A stretch of 64,000 nucleotides of DNA, from positions 62,001 through 126,000 of the forward strand of contig NZ_WIWC01000012.1 in the NCBI RefSeq assembly GCF_009600315.1. The letters run 5' to 3'. The notes below the pieces were generated by a model. The model made no database searches. It was not told the origin of the DNA and worked only from the letters and a program-made list of their open reading frames with translations. Below, piece by piece: positions 36,701-44,595 of this stretch (its first letter is position 1; every line of letters starts with the position of its first letter). This DNA comes from Pseudomonas helleri (GTDB lineage Bacteria; Pseudomonadota; Gammaproteobacteria; Pseudomonadales; Pseudomonadaceae). Position numbers and translations under genes: made by a program.

Positions 36701-38470
36701 TGCGCGCACAAAATCCGGGGCTTCTTTAGGTTTTTTGAGCAACGCCAAAGGGCAAATACACACTGATTTTCCATCCAGCAATCTGGCGTTCGGATCAACT
36801 TTCATCAGCGCAGCAATACAGTTGTATCCCCACGATGTCATTGCGCCTTGCTTTTTCAACATCATTTCAAGGGCCAGCATGGGTAATGCGGCCCGTAATT
36901 GATCGGTGTAAAGCATTTCACGTCGTTGCGCTTCGGGCAGGTCGTCAATCAGCAAGCGTTTTATCAGAGCCGGATAGTTGCCCCCCACATTGACCCGCTG
37001 AATCAGTGACTTGATATAAGCAGGTGTCATCCACCAATCCTGAATCAATTGATTGTGCTTATGCTTGATCGTCATGTGGCCGCTGGGCACTGCTATCAAG
37101 TTTTGCAAGGCCAACTCGGTCAGTGTGTATTTGACATGTTCAATGACTCCCGCGGTATTGAATTGGCCTGAAGCCACAGTGAACTCAAGTTCAATGTCAT
37201 CGGAGTAATAGCCGGGGGCCAGGGGTTGATCCTTGAGCATTTGTTCGCGCAGTACGTTCGACGCATAGCTGTGCAAGTCCGGGATACCTTCATCAAACAC
37301 CCGTCCTTTGGCTTTACGCATGACATTAGCCAAATCAATCATGTGCGAACGATAGGCAAATCGGTCACTGACGCTGGCATTTTTTAGCCAGTCGGGTAGC
37401 GCTTGCAATACACGCCCCAAAGGCAGGGACAGCACCTCACTTTCTTCATCAAAGACGCAAGCTGGATCACTCATTAGCCATAACTGACGCTCAAGACTGA
37501 CGAGGCCAGGCTTGTCTGCTCCCGGCGCCGTTTGTAATTCTTTTATACGCTCCAGTTGAAGGTTGAGCACAATCATGGCTTGGGTCTGCAGCGCATCATC
37601 ATCCGCTTCATATCGCTTCCAGAGCAGGGTATTTACCTGATCCAAAGCACTGACAGTTCGACCCAAGTACCGACCATAAGCGCTCAAGGATGCAAAGGAC
37701 TCTATGTGACCTGATGGCTTGCACACCAAAAGTTGCTCACGTGTCTCTATGGAATATACGACCAATATATCGGGCACAAGGTACTCGATACGCTCGGAAG
37801 AGGAAGTGGCCTGAACCTGTGCGAAATAAACCCGTGGGCGTGTGCGCCCCAGAAAGCGTAAGCGGTCGGCATGCAACGGATACTTGAACACCTGGCGCAG
37901 CACATCAATTTGTTCATCACTAAACCCTTCGCCAGTATTGGCATAAGAAATGATCAACTCGCCAAAGAATGCTCCCAGCCAATGTTGCCGACTGCGGTAA
38001 CCGTCGACGGGCTGGTTCCAATAATCAACCAATGCTTGTTGGTAGCCCCACAGCCAGTCCCGCACGACTTCACGTATCGACTGTTCGACTTGGAACATGG
38101 ATAGAAACGGTGGTGTTTGACTTGAGGGTTCAGTGCCATCAGACAATTCAGCCAAATAGCACTGATCATATTCATAGAAGGTGTAATTAATTGGCGTCCC
38201 TAGCGCTATATGCTCAAGCACAGCCTCAACTATCGGCTGCTGACGAGCAACGTCCAGCGTTCGCTCCGTTTCATCGACAGTCCAGATAATTTTCAATAGA
38301 TCGAGGTGAATTGGAGTAATAGGAGGGTTGAATTTTTTTTTAAGGGATTTCTCGAGCAAAGCCCTCACCACGGTGCGCAATGTGGGGCGGTCCGCGAAAT
38401 GTCGGCTGACTGCTTGTGTCAGCAAGGAGAGTCGGCTTAATGGCGCTTGAGTTTCTGTGGGGTTGGTCAT
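33773..38470 (-). CDS. Giant DUF6543 / dermonecrotic-toxin-like protein
   Basis: A 1565-residue protein. The N-terminal ~700 residues match the repeated style of Pseudomonas dermonecrotic toxin domain (DUF6543) proteins: LTQAVSRHFADRPTLRTVVR at 17-36, PITPIHLDLL near 50, and an HMTIKHKHNQLIQDWW segment near 465. Two hydrophobic stretches lie at 711-741 and 757-773, which could insert in a membrane. A second module runs from about 860 to 945 (GLYVVNNKWHAVINGFSYEV and QFDTGMYLRGGGPKRR). Residues 945-1565 are mostly helical and charged. There is no signal peptide, no leucine-rich repeats, no NEL-type Cys domain and no RHS repeats. It is probably a contact- or injection-delivered effector or toxin, by inference. 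An inverted repeat and a small exported-protein gene lie upstream. Confidence 0.75.
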   Translation of the reverse strand: MTNPTETQAPLSRLSLLTQAVSRHFADRPTLRTVVRALLEKSLKKKFNPPITPIHLDLLKIIWTVDETERTLDVARQQPIVEAVLEHIALGTPINYTFYEYDQCYLAELSDGTEPSSQTPPFLSMFQVEQSIREVVRDWLWGYQQALVDYWNQPVDGYRSRQHWLGAFFGELIISYANTGEGFSDEQIDVLRQVFKYPLHADRLRFLGRTRPRVYFAQVQATSSSERIEYLVPDILVVYSIETREQLLVCKPSGHIESFASLSAYGRYLGRTVSALDQVNTLLWKRYEADDDALQTQAMIVLNLQLERIKELQTAPGADKPGLVSLERQLWLMSDPACVFDEESEVLSLPLGRVLQALPDWLKNASVSDRFAYRSHMIDLANVMRKAKGRVFDEGIPDLHSYASNVLREQMLKDQPLAPGYYSDDIELEFTVASGQFNTAGVIEHVKYTLTELALQNLIAVPSGHMTIKHKHNQLIQDWWMTPAYIKSLIQRVNVGGNYPALIKRLLIDDLPEAQRREMLYTDQLRAALPMLALEMMLKKQGAMTSWGYNCIAALMKVDPNARLLDGKSVCICPLALLKKPKEAPDFVRAMFVIGLRDDPMGRCVLYRPLFKEVLLEYPSALVLHKAMSTPGALRDSVLHWLPDAARAAYTSGPLNPGATPLSGDDIFYLRALNTSFLHNVFRDSALALALMADQQSVSNSESRWASLKQGGWLLLNTFLPMLRGPIAIAGWLLLTVLAVKQDFKALESDDEETKAPAIIDLLFNIALVLLHVANKPDVSSPQIQPIDDAHLPTVESSVTATDKQYMAPVEVNVQQGSVYFSDVPVGNQLSTLDFSWFKNPAIHFNSAQLSWLDKNRAPYPEGKTPVAYGPEKGLYVVNNKWHAVINGFSYEVSPEDEGRVVVSPKDPLDTGPWIKSNGDGVWQFDTGMYLRGGGPKRRQQATARLLARDQRIKELNEKYEAMGRRETQVNAELNAARARVNETHSGATAQTLTYLDKTVRIKHFRALLEKAKIDYTLERGNFRERHALLKQPQDHLTEANFNRTLFNIASDIAYAQHVFISLLLSLHPEFMEANYQTLAINDVERFINMRRDLYNAQHTHLEDFRTQVICLQALRESPRVGFSMAKESSRTVMPTVAQAEGKSRLATELDFLTTHMLTLADLVPKTPFGPQWHALVEIVWPLTFTVQSQAQLMEPELFSHAERVEVLLDIQERYARAHDALAILHLDVGDQFKLSDFNRLAEMIQGFSINCEKQLNEELRQENEWLPAQPGPLRPVNQTSKIIRTRKHGILIGVQRAVGPGTQVVEVGEFVSSDPFDRSHSPVSNRPKLTFRESSPDQWEVVEPLLVSPAKRAIGAIRSECNEQLGRVDQQINRVKVYAKNSKFPLELEEILERDAQKLEGLVNELERDFASELHVEKPKPGTPQSLRNRLREGAKKLREQAIWVLKSLPPTEAVVEFLLTKNEVRLVKEGVRIKMFGPRNDYVQEYQVLNTNNQVLWYAHLHYSQLNTAVNAPNAAHFKLRLQRKVSKQSLDAKAKPGEKVPDVHYGKISKKMLTDRFVPLEH

Positions 38471-38564
38471 GGGCGAGTTCTTTCCAATGAAGTGGTGCGA
38501 GCGGCTAGCCCGCGATCGAACTTCATTTAAAAGAACTTAATCTCCATGCCTGCGGTATTCCGTT

Positions 38565-38580
38565 AACACAAACATGTGTT
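38565..38580. promoter_or_regulatory. Inverted repeat between the small exported protein gene and the giant gene
   Basis: AACACA (38565-38570) and TGTGTT (38575-38580) flank AACA. It is 95 bases upstream of the toxin-like gene and 23 bases past the stop of the small gene. It could be an operator or a weak hairpin. Confidence 0.35.
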
Positions 38581-38602
38581 CACTCACGAACAACGCAGGT
38601 AT

Positions 38603-38776
38603 TCACCGTTGGGGTTTAGGGGCTAACGCGGCATAGAAATTGACGCTTTGCTGCAGGTATTTTTGCGTATAAACCGTGGATTTCTTGTCGCTAACCATGG
38701 TGTTGGCACTGGCTGGCAGGGCCAAAGTGGCAGAGATGGCAGAAGCGGCGATAACAGAGAAAAGATTGAAGTTCAT
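38603..38776 (-). CDS. 57-residue exported peptide
   Basis: A 57-codon frame from the ATG at 38776, preceded by GAGGGTT at a proper spacing, to a TGA at 38603. The first 24 residues are a clean signal peptide (LFSVIAASAISATLALPASA, cleavage before NT). The mature part is about 33 residues, basic and aromatic (SDKKSTVYTQKYLQQSVNFY), ending in APKPQR. I do not recognise a family. It reads toward the giant toxin-like gene with 132 bases between them, so co-transcription is possible. The ribosome-binding site plus signal peptide make a chance frame unlikely. Confidence 0.65.
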   Translation of the reverse strand: MNFNLFSVIAASAISATLALPASANTMVSDKKSTVYTQKYLQQSVNFYAALAPKPQR

Positions 38777-38905
38777 GGCGATAACCCTCGACGATTCGGT
38801 TGGCTTGCTTGCCGTTTAAGGCTGTGAAACCAACTTACCGCCGAGGGCCATTGCACAGAAATTCATTGCAGCACTAGCGTCTATCAGGCGGATTGATAGA
38901 AAGCT

Positions 38906-38928
38906 GCCAGCCCGTGTTTACGGGCGGT
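38906..38928 (-). terminator. Weak hairpin at the end of the lactonase pseudogene
   Basis: On the minus strand CGCCCGT pairs with ACGGGC around AAAC, overlapping the stop codon. It is followed by a short T-containing stretch rather than a full T tract. Confidence 0.35.
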
Positions 38929-40090
38929 TGATGAATTTCACATCAGACGGCGCATCCATCGGCAGGGTTTGTACGGTCTTGCCCAGCTTGCCGGTTTTAG
39001 CATCGCGTTCAATAACCACGATGGCGTTGCTCATCTGGTTGGCAACCAGCACAAACTTGCCATTGGGGCTCAAAGTGAACTCGCGCGGATGATCACCTTC
39101 AACCGAACGGCGCTGGATTTCAGTCAGCTCGCCGGTCATCGGATCAATGGTGAACACCAGCAACTCATTGGCTTTACCGCGGTTACTGACATACAGGAAC
39201 TTGCCGTCAGCACTGGTGTGCAAGGCACCCGCCGCACGTTTTTCCTGAGGTTGGCCGTGGGCCAGGTCCACCGCCTGACGCTGCTTTAGATGACCGTCTG
39301 CGTAATCGAACACGAACACCTGAGCGCTCATTTCAGTCGTCAGGTAGGCGTGCTTGCCGTCTTTGGAAAACAGCAGATGCCGAGGGCCGCTGCCTGCAGG
39401 CAGCTCAACCGCCGCAGGATTGGCGGCAACCAACGGGTGTTCGACGTTGGCCGCCGGGTCGTACCGATAGACAAAAATCTTGTCCGCGCCCAAGTCATTG
39501 GCAAACACAAACTTGCCATCCGGCGATGAAACGACTGAGTGAACGTGAGCAGACATCTGACGCTCAGGGTTGACCAGGCTGGCCTGATGACTGCTCATTT
39601 GCGTCACGGCCTGTAATTGGCCCTGGTCATTGATGGGCAACACGGCAAGGCTGCCACCCGGGTCTTCATACACCCCGTAGTTGGCCACGAACAAGTAGCG
39701 CTCATCAGCGCTGAGGCTGGAATGCGTCGGCTCTTCGCCCAATGACTTGACCTGATTGATCAGTGACAACTCATTGGTTTTCGGGTCAATCGCCAGGCTA
39801 CTGATGCGCCCTACTACATCGGATTGGACTTTGCCGTTTTCATTGACCACAAAAAGGCGTTGCTGATCCTTGGACAAGGTCAATCAGGACGGATTGGCGG
39901 TTTTGAACACTTGCAGGGGTTCAGGCGTGATGCGGCCACTGTCGCTGTTGAACTGCAAACGGTAGATACCTTGGCTTTTGCCTTGGGTGTAAGAGCCGAC
40001 CAATAGCTCAACTTCGTTCTCGGAGGCGGCTTGCGCCGACATTGCACCGACACCCGACGCCAACAACAAGGGCAACCATTTAAGCTTCAT
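38918..40090 (-). pseudogene. Periplasmic lactonase (7-bladed beta-propeller), broken by a nonsense codon
   Basis: The intact gene would code 390 residues from the ATG at 40090 (preceded by GAGG): a signal peptide (LPLLLASGVGAMSAQAA), then a Pgl/CMLE-type seven-bladed propeller with blades such as VELLVGSYTQGKSQGIYRL, PTHSSLSADERYLFVANYG, GPRHLLFSKDGKHAYLTTE and HPREFTLSPNGKFVLVANQ. At 39884-39886 a TGA interrupts the same frame between ANPS and LTLSKDQQRLFVV, exactly where the family has Trp (TGG). No frameshift is present. The exported form suggests hydrolysis of sugar-acid lactones outside the cytoplasm, fitting the neighbouring sugar-acid genes. Alternatives are a sequencing error, a restart at a downstream TTG giving a leaderless protein, or read-through. 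Confidence 0.82.
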
Positions 40091-40382
40091 CAGCAACCTC
40101 GGACTCGTCATCATCATTATTATTGCCCGTAAAGGCGCTTAAGCAGACCAGGCGGTGCTCGCCAGCATCACCGTTGAGTAACCAGCTTTGCAATTGATCG
40201 TTAAAAACAGCCGCGTCAATTTGCGCGGCTGTAAAATTCCAGCGTTTTTCTGCTCGACCGTCCATGGCTTGAATGAACAGACCCTTCTCGTCCATAGAGA
40301 ATTCAAAGGCGTGCAAACCATCGATTTCCAGCATATCGCTGGTTTCAAGGGCCGCACGCAAGGTCTGGTTGGATTCGCTCAT
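40080..40382 (-). CDS. DUF5629-like small protein
   Basis: A 100-residue acidic protein starting MSESNQTLRAALETSDMLEI and containing FEFSMDEKGLFIQAMDGRAE and KRWNFTAAQIDAAVF. It resembles the short DUF5629 proteins of Pseudomonas, whose function is unknown. The last codons (GNNNDDDESEVADEA) overlap the start of the lactonase gene by 11 bases, so the two form one transcript. It has no signal peptide or membrane span. It is separated from the upstream dehydrogenase gene by about 100 bases that hold a strong hairpin. Confidence 0.7.
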   Translation of the reverse strand: MSESNQTLRAALETSDMLEIDGLHAFEFSMDEKGLFIQAMDGRAEKRWNFTAAQIDAAVFNDQLQSWLLNGDAGEHRLVCLSAFTGNNNDDDESEVADEA

Positions 40383-40444
40383 TAATCATTCACCTGTTGG
40401 AAAGGCGTAATGATAGGCCAAATAAACGAACGAACCTACGCCCA

Positions 40445-40469
40445 GCGACGTGCTCGCTGAGCACGTCGC
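40445..40469. terminator. Perfect 11-bp hairpin after the sugar-acid operon
   Basis: GCGACGTGCTC (40445-40455) pairs perfectly with GAGCACGTCGC (40459-40469) around a GCT loop. It lies 15 bases past the dehydrogenase stop codon on the minus strand. A T-rich but interrupted stretch follows, so it is a likely though not classical terminator. Confidence 0.55.
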
Positions 40470-40483
40470 CTGTTTTGATCAAA

Positions 40484-42067
40484 TCAGCCGATGGCCCGGT
40501 TCGAGAACTGGCCATCCACCAAGCGTTGAATGCCCAGCGGGTTGGCATTTTTCAACACATCCGGCAGCAAGCTGTCCGGGTAGTTCTGCAAGCACACCGG
40601 TCGCAGAAAGCGGTCGATGGCCAAGGTACCCACCGACGTACCGCGCGCATCTGAGGTCGCCGGGTACGGCCCGCCGTGGACCATCGAATCGCAAACTTCA
40701 ACACCTGTCGGGTAGCCATTGAGCAGAATACGTCCAACTTTTTGCTCCAGTAACCCAGTCAATTCGCCGAACTGCTCAAAGTCCGTTGTTTCGCCTATCA
40801 GGGTTGCAGTCAGCTGACCGCGCAGGCCGTTGATGGCTGCACTGAGCTGGGCTTGATCAGCGACCTCAATGACCACTGTAGTCGGGCCAAAGACCTCTTC
40901 CTGCAACACCTCGTCGCCCTCCAGCAACAAGCTGACATCCGCCTTGAATAGCTGCGGCTGGGCCTGACTTCCTTGCTGCGTGTTCCCGGCCACGTGTTGG
41001 ATACGGTCATGGCTGAGCAACGCGTCCAGACCTTTGCCATAACTGCGCAAGGTACCGGCGTTGAGCATGGTCTGTGCCGGTTGCTCGCTGATGTGTCCGG
41101 CCAATTGTTCGATAAAGGCCGTAAACCCAGGTGAACGAATGCCGATGACCAGACCGGGATTGGTGCAGAACTGCCCGCACCCTTGCACCACCGACGCCGC
41201 CAGTTCACGGGCAATGGTAGTGCTGCGTACCGCCAATGCCTGCGGCAGGATAATCACCGGGTTGATGCTGGACATCTCGGCGAACACCGGGATCGGCTGC
41301 GGCCGTGCGGCTGCCATGTCGCACAGCGCGCGGCCGCCGTGCAGCGACCCGGTAAAGCCAACGGCTTGAATCGCCGGGTGTTTGACCAGCGCTTCACCCA
41401 CGCCCGAACCATAAATCATGTTGAACACACCCGCTGGCATGCCCGTACGTTCAGCGGCACGCAGCAGCGCGTCCGCTACGCATTCGGCGGTAGCCATGTG
41501 TCCGCTGTGCGCTTTGAACACCACTGGGCAACCAGCCGCCAGTGCCGAAGCGGTGTCACCGCCAGCGGTGGAAAACGCCAAGGGGAAATTGCTGGCGCCA
41601 AACACCGCAACTGGCCCGACACCCAAGCGGTACTGGCGCAGATCCGGACGAGGTAATGGCGTGCGATCCGGCAACGCCTGATCAATACGTGCGCCATAAA
41701 AATCGCCACGGCGCAGCACCTTGGCAAACAAACGCATCTGCCCGCTGGTACGACCTCGCTCCCCCTGAATTCGACCTGCAGGCAATGCCGTTTCACGGCA
41801 CACGGTGGCGACAAACTCATCGCCCAGTGCATCCAGCTCATCGGCAATGGCGTCGAGAAATTCAGCACGGCGTTCGGCACTCAAGACCCGAAATGCCGGA
41901 TAGGCGCTGGCAGCAGCGGTCGCGGCGCGATCCACTTCCTGCGCCGTGGCCTGATAAAAGTCGTAGGGCAGTGTTTCGCCCGTGGTGGCATCGACACTCT
42001 TGACCAGAGTGCTGCCTTCAGCACTGCGTTGGCCGCCGATATAGTTGTGACCGAGAATCTGCGTCAT
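40484..42067 (-). CDS. Aldehyde dehydrogenase, alpha-ketoglutarate-semialdehyde (2,5-dioxopentanoate) type
   Basis: A 527-residue ALDH of the longer KGSADH group. The substrate/cofactor loop VGPVAVFGASNFPLAFSTAGG replaces the more usual PWNFP motif. The NAD-binding VGFTGSLHGGRAL follows, then FAEMSSINPVII with the general-base Glu, and the nucleophilic Cys in GCGQFCTNPGLVI. It would oxidise alpha-ketoglutarate semialdehyde to 2-oxoglutarate, the last step of non-phosphorylative pentose or sugar-acid pathways. It lies 12 bases downstream of the AraD1/FAH gene in a three-gene operon with the MFS carrier. The exact pathway depends on the dehydratase substrate. Confidence 0.85.
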   Translation of the reverse strand: MTQILGHNYIGGQRSAEGSTLVKSVDATTGETLPYDFYQATAQEVDRAATAAASAYPAFRVLSAERRAEFLDAIADELDALGDEFVATVCRETALPAGRIQGERGRTSGQMRLFAKVLRRGDFYGARIDQALPDRTPLPRPDLRQYRLGVGPVAVFGASNFPLAFSTAGGDTASALAAGCPVVFKAHSGHMATAECVADALLRAAERTGMPAGVFNMIYGSGVGEALVKHPAIQAVGFTGSLHGGRALCDMAAARPQPIPVFAEMSSINPVIILPQALAVRSTTIARELAASVVQGCGQFCTNPGLVIGIRSPGFTAFIEQLAGHISEQPAQTMLNAGTLRSYGKGLDALLSHDRIQHVAGNTQQGSQAQPQLFKADVSLLLEGDEVLQEEVFGPTTVVIEVADQAQLSAAINGLRGQLTATLIGETTDFEQFGELTGLLEQKVGRILLNGYPTGVEVCDSMVHGGPYPATSDARGTSVGTLAIDRFLRPVCLQNYPDSLLPDVLKNANPLGIQRLVDGQFSNRAIG

Positions 42068-42078
42068 GGGGTTTCCTT

Positions 42079-43071
42079 TTAAAGTGTGCCGATGCTGCCG
42101 GGTTCAAAAGCCGCGCTCACCGGGGCGATACCGTTGACCAGCGGTGCGCCGAACTCGGCTTGACTGATTTCAAAACTATCGCCGGGTTGCGTGCGAATGC
42201 CATCGCCAAACGACAGGGTCGCCGTGCCGAAAAAGTGGACATGCACATCACCCGGGCGCAAGAACTGGCTGTACTTGAAATGGTGGTATTCGAGGTTTTC
42301 CAGGCTGTGGCACATATTGGCTTCACCGCTCAGGAACTCGTTCTCCCATAGCACCTGGCCGTTACGCATAATCCGGCTGCTGCCCGCCAAATGCTGCGGC
42401 AACTCGCCCACCCGCAGCTCAGGTCCGTACGAACAGCTGCGCAGCTTGGAATGGGCCAGATACAGGTAGTTTTTGCGCTCCATGACATGGTCAGAGAATT
42501 CGTTGCCTACGGCGAAGCCCAATCGATAAGGCTTACCATCGTGACCAATGACATACAGGCCACCGATTTCCGGCTCTTCACCCGCATCTTCGGCAAACGG
42601 TGGCAACGGGAACGGCTGGCCGGGGCGTACGACAATGCTGCCATCGCCTTTGTAGAACCATTCAGGTTGGACACCGGCCTGCCCCGCTGCTGGCTTGCCG
42701 CCCTCCACGCCCCATTTGAAAATGCGCATGGTGTCCGTCAGGGTCGATTCATCGCCCGCCTGCTGGTGCATCTTGTCACGCGCCGAAGCACTGCCCAGAT
42801 GGGTCAAGCCCGTGCCGCTGATCAGCATGTGCGCCGGATCAGGATGGTCCAGCGGCGGCAAAATCCTCAACTGCGCCAGTAACTGCGGATAATCATGAGT
42901 CATTCCCAAACCCTGTTGGTCGACTTGTTGAGCAAGCCCGATGCCCGCTTCAATCGCGGCCAGGGCCAACTCACGCACGCTGCGTGCATCCTGCACTTCA
43001 CGCACCAGACCGCCGTCAACCAACCCGACGCGGCGCTCACCGTTGTTCAATTCAAACTGTACTAAACGCAT
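42079..43071 (-). CDS. AraD1-like fumarylacetoacetate-hydrolase-fold enzyme
   Basis: A 330-residue FAH-superfamily enzyme of the AraD1 family. Features are LISGTGLTHLGSASARDKMHQ in the middle, the metal-ligand region EEPEIGGLYVIGHDG, GFAVGNEFSDHVMERKNYLYLAHSKLR, and VHVHFFGTATLSFGDGIRTQPGD. AraD1-type proteins are annotated as acting on 2-keto-3-deoxy sugar acids in L-arabonate-type loci. That matches the neighbours: an IlvD/Edd dehydratase that makes the keto-deoxy acid and an ALDH that finishes the route. It may act as a dehydratase or an aldolase-like hydrolase; the sequence alone does not decide. Confidence 0.83.
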   Translation of the reverse strand: MRLVQFELNNGERRVGLVDGGLVREVQDARSVRELALAAIEAGIGLAQQVDQQGLGMTHDYPQLLAQLRILPPLDHPDPAHMLISGTGLTHLGSASARDKMHQQAGDESTLTDTMRIFKWGVEGGKPAAGQAGVQPEWFYKGDGSIVVRPGQPFPLPPFAEDAGEEPEIGGLYVIGHDGKPYRLGFAVGNEFSDHVMERKNYLYLAHSKLRSCSYGPELRVGELPQHLAGSSRIMRNGQVLWENEFLSGEANMCHSLENLEYHHFKYSQFLRPGDVHVHFFGTATLSFGDGIRTQPGDSFEISQAEFGAPLVNGIAPVSAAFEPGSIGTL

Positions 43072-43082
43072 AACAAGCTTCC

Positions 43083-44405
43083 TTAAGGATGAGTGGCCGC
43101 ACGTGCGCTGGCCGCGAATTCAGTGGGTTTGAGCACGTGTTTGCGCTCCAGTAGGCGGTACACAACAACGGTCAGGAACAACCCGAACACCATCACCCCA
43201 GAGAGGAAGTACAGGCCCGAGGCCAGATTGCCGGTGTATTCCTTGAGCGCACCAATCACGAACGGGCCGATGTAGCCGCCCAGGTTGCCGACCGAATTGA
43301 TCAAGGCAATCCCGGCCGCCGCACTGGCGCCTGCAAAAAAGCGACCCGGCAAGGTCCAGAAAATCGCCGTGCAGGAAAACAGCGAGAACGCCACCAGACA
43401 CAGGGCCCCCAATTGCAACACCGGAACCGTCAGCCAGGCGCTGAAAAACAAGCCAATCGCGCCCACGACATACAACCCGGCCAGATGGCCGTAACGGTCA
43501 TTCAGACGGTCAGAACTGCGCGGAATAATCAGCAGGCCGATGATGCCGAAGATGTAGGGCACCGAAGACACAAAGCCGGTGGTCAGGTCACTGCCGCCAA
43601 ACTGTTTGATCAGCGTCGGCAACCACAGGCCCAAACCGTAGATGCTCAATGTCACCGGCAGATAGAACAGCGCGAGCAGCAACACACGTTTGTCCTTGAG
43701 CGCATGCAGCGGGTTGCCGTGACGGGTCTGGCCGTACGCCTGCAAGTCTTTTTCCAGCTCACCGACCAGCCAGTCCTTCTCGGGCAGGGTCATCCATTTG
43801 ACCTGTTGCGGGCCATCCGGCAGGTAACGCAGGACAGGCCAGGTCAGCAGAATCGCCGGCATCCCGATCACGATAAACAGCCATTGCCAGCCGTGCAGGC
43901 CGAGTACCCCTTCCATCCCCAGCAAGCCGCCAGAAATAGGCCCGGTGATCATCATGGCGATCGGTTGCGAGAGGATAAACAGGCCCAGAATCTTGCCGCG
44001 ATGGCGCACCGGGAACCACTGAGTGATGTAGTACAGAACGCCCGGAAAGAACCCAGCTTCGGCAACGCCGAGTAAAAAGCGCATCACGTAGAAACTGTGC
44101 GGCCCTTGCACAAACGCCATGCCAATCGTGATGGCACCCCAGGTCAGCATGATGCGGGCAAACCAGCGCCGGGCACCGAAGCGCTCAAGCATCAGGTTAC
44201 TGGGGATCTCCATGAGGAAATAACCGATAAAGAACAACCCCGCGCCCAACCCGTAAGCCGCGTCGCCAATGCCGACGTCTGCGCCCATGTGCAGCTTGGC
44301 AAAGCCCACAGCGGAGCGGTCTACATAGGCAATGAGGTACAGCAGAATCAGAAACGGAATGAGTTTTAACGTAATGCGGCGAATAAGCCCGAGTTCCTGG
44401 CTCAT
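43083..44405 (-). CDS. MFS transporter of the anion:cation symporter family (sugar-acid uptake)
   Basis: The product is 440 residues from the ATG at 44405, which has GGGAG eight bases before it. Another in-frame ATG at 44420 would bury that site. It has twelve membrane spans, with the first (LIPFLILLYLIAYVDRSAVGFAKL) carrying the YVDR-x-x-xGFAK motif of the ACS family (galactonate, glucarate and tartrate carriers). The loop after helix 2 reads LMLERFGARRW. It is the first gene of the operon with the AraD1-like and ALDH genes, and diverges from the dehydratase gene. It probably imports the sugar acid that the locus degrades. Confidence 0.9.
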   Translation of the reverse strand: MSQELGLIRRITLKLIPFLILLYLIAYVDRSAVGFAKLHMGADVGIGDAAYGLGAGLFFIGYFLMEIPSNLMLERFGARRWFARIMLTWGAITIGMAFVQGPHSFYVMRFLLGVAEAGFFPGVLYYITQWFPVRHRGKILGLFILSQPIAMMITGPISGGLLGMEGVLGLHGWQWLFIVIGMPAILLTWPVLRYLPDGPQQVKWMTLPEKDWLVGELEKDLQAYGQTRHGNPLHALKDKRVLLLALFYLPVTLSIYGLGLWLPTLIKQFGGSDLTTGFVSSVPYIFGIIGLLIIPRSSDRLNDRYGHLAGLYVVGAIGLFFSAWLTVPVLQLGALCLVAFSLFSCTAIFWTLPGRFFAGASAAAGIALINSVGNLGGYIGPFVIGALKEYTGNLASGLYFLSGVMVFGLFLTVVVYRLLERKHVLKPTEFAASARAATHP

Positions 44406-44496
44406 ATGACGGTCTCCCATTGTTTTTGTTATGGCACCTCTGGAGTGGCCTCAGGCGGGAAAATGCCAGGATCATCTCTCAGTTAAAAGCGACTAT

Positions 44497-44509
44497 ATAG
44501 TAATACTAT
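44497..44509. promoter_or_regulatory. GntR (FadR-type) operator candidate 1
   Basis: ATAGTA-A-TACTAT is a perfect 13-bp palindrome and contains GT-N3-AC, the core of FadR-subfamily GntR sites. It lies between the divergent MFS and dehydratase genes. Confidence 0.6.
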
Positions 44510-44567
44510 TTACCCAACAACACTTCCAAGACGGCATTTTTCCAGCTACTTTAGGAGCATAAAAATC

Positions 44568-44584
44568 AATTAGTCATACAATAA
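44568..44584. promoter_or_regulatory. GntR (FadR-type) operator candidate 2
   Basis: AATTAGTCATACAATA carries a second GT-N3-AC core (GTCATAC) with partly symmetric flanks. It ends 12 bases before the dehydratase start, where a bound repressor would block transcription or translation. Confidence 0.5.
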
Positions 44585-44595
44585 GAGAGTCCGCC

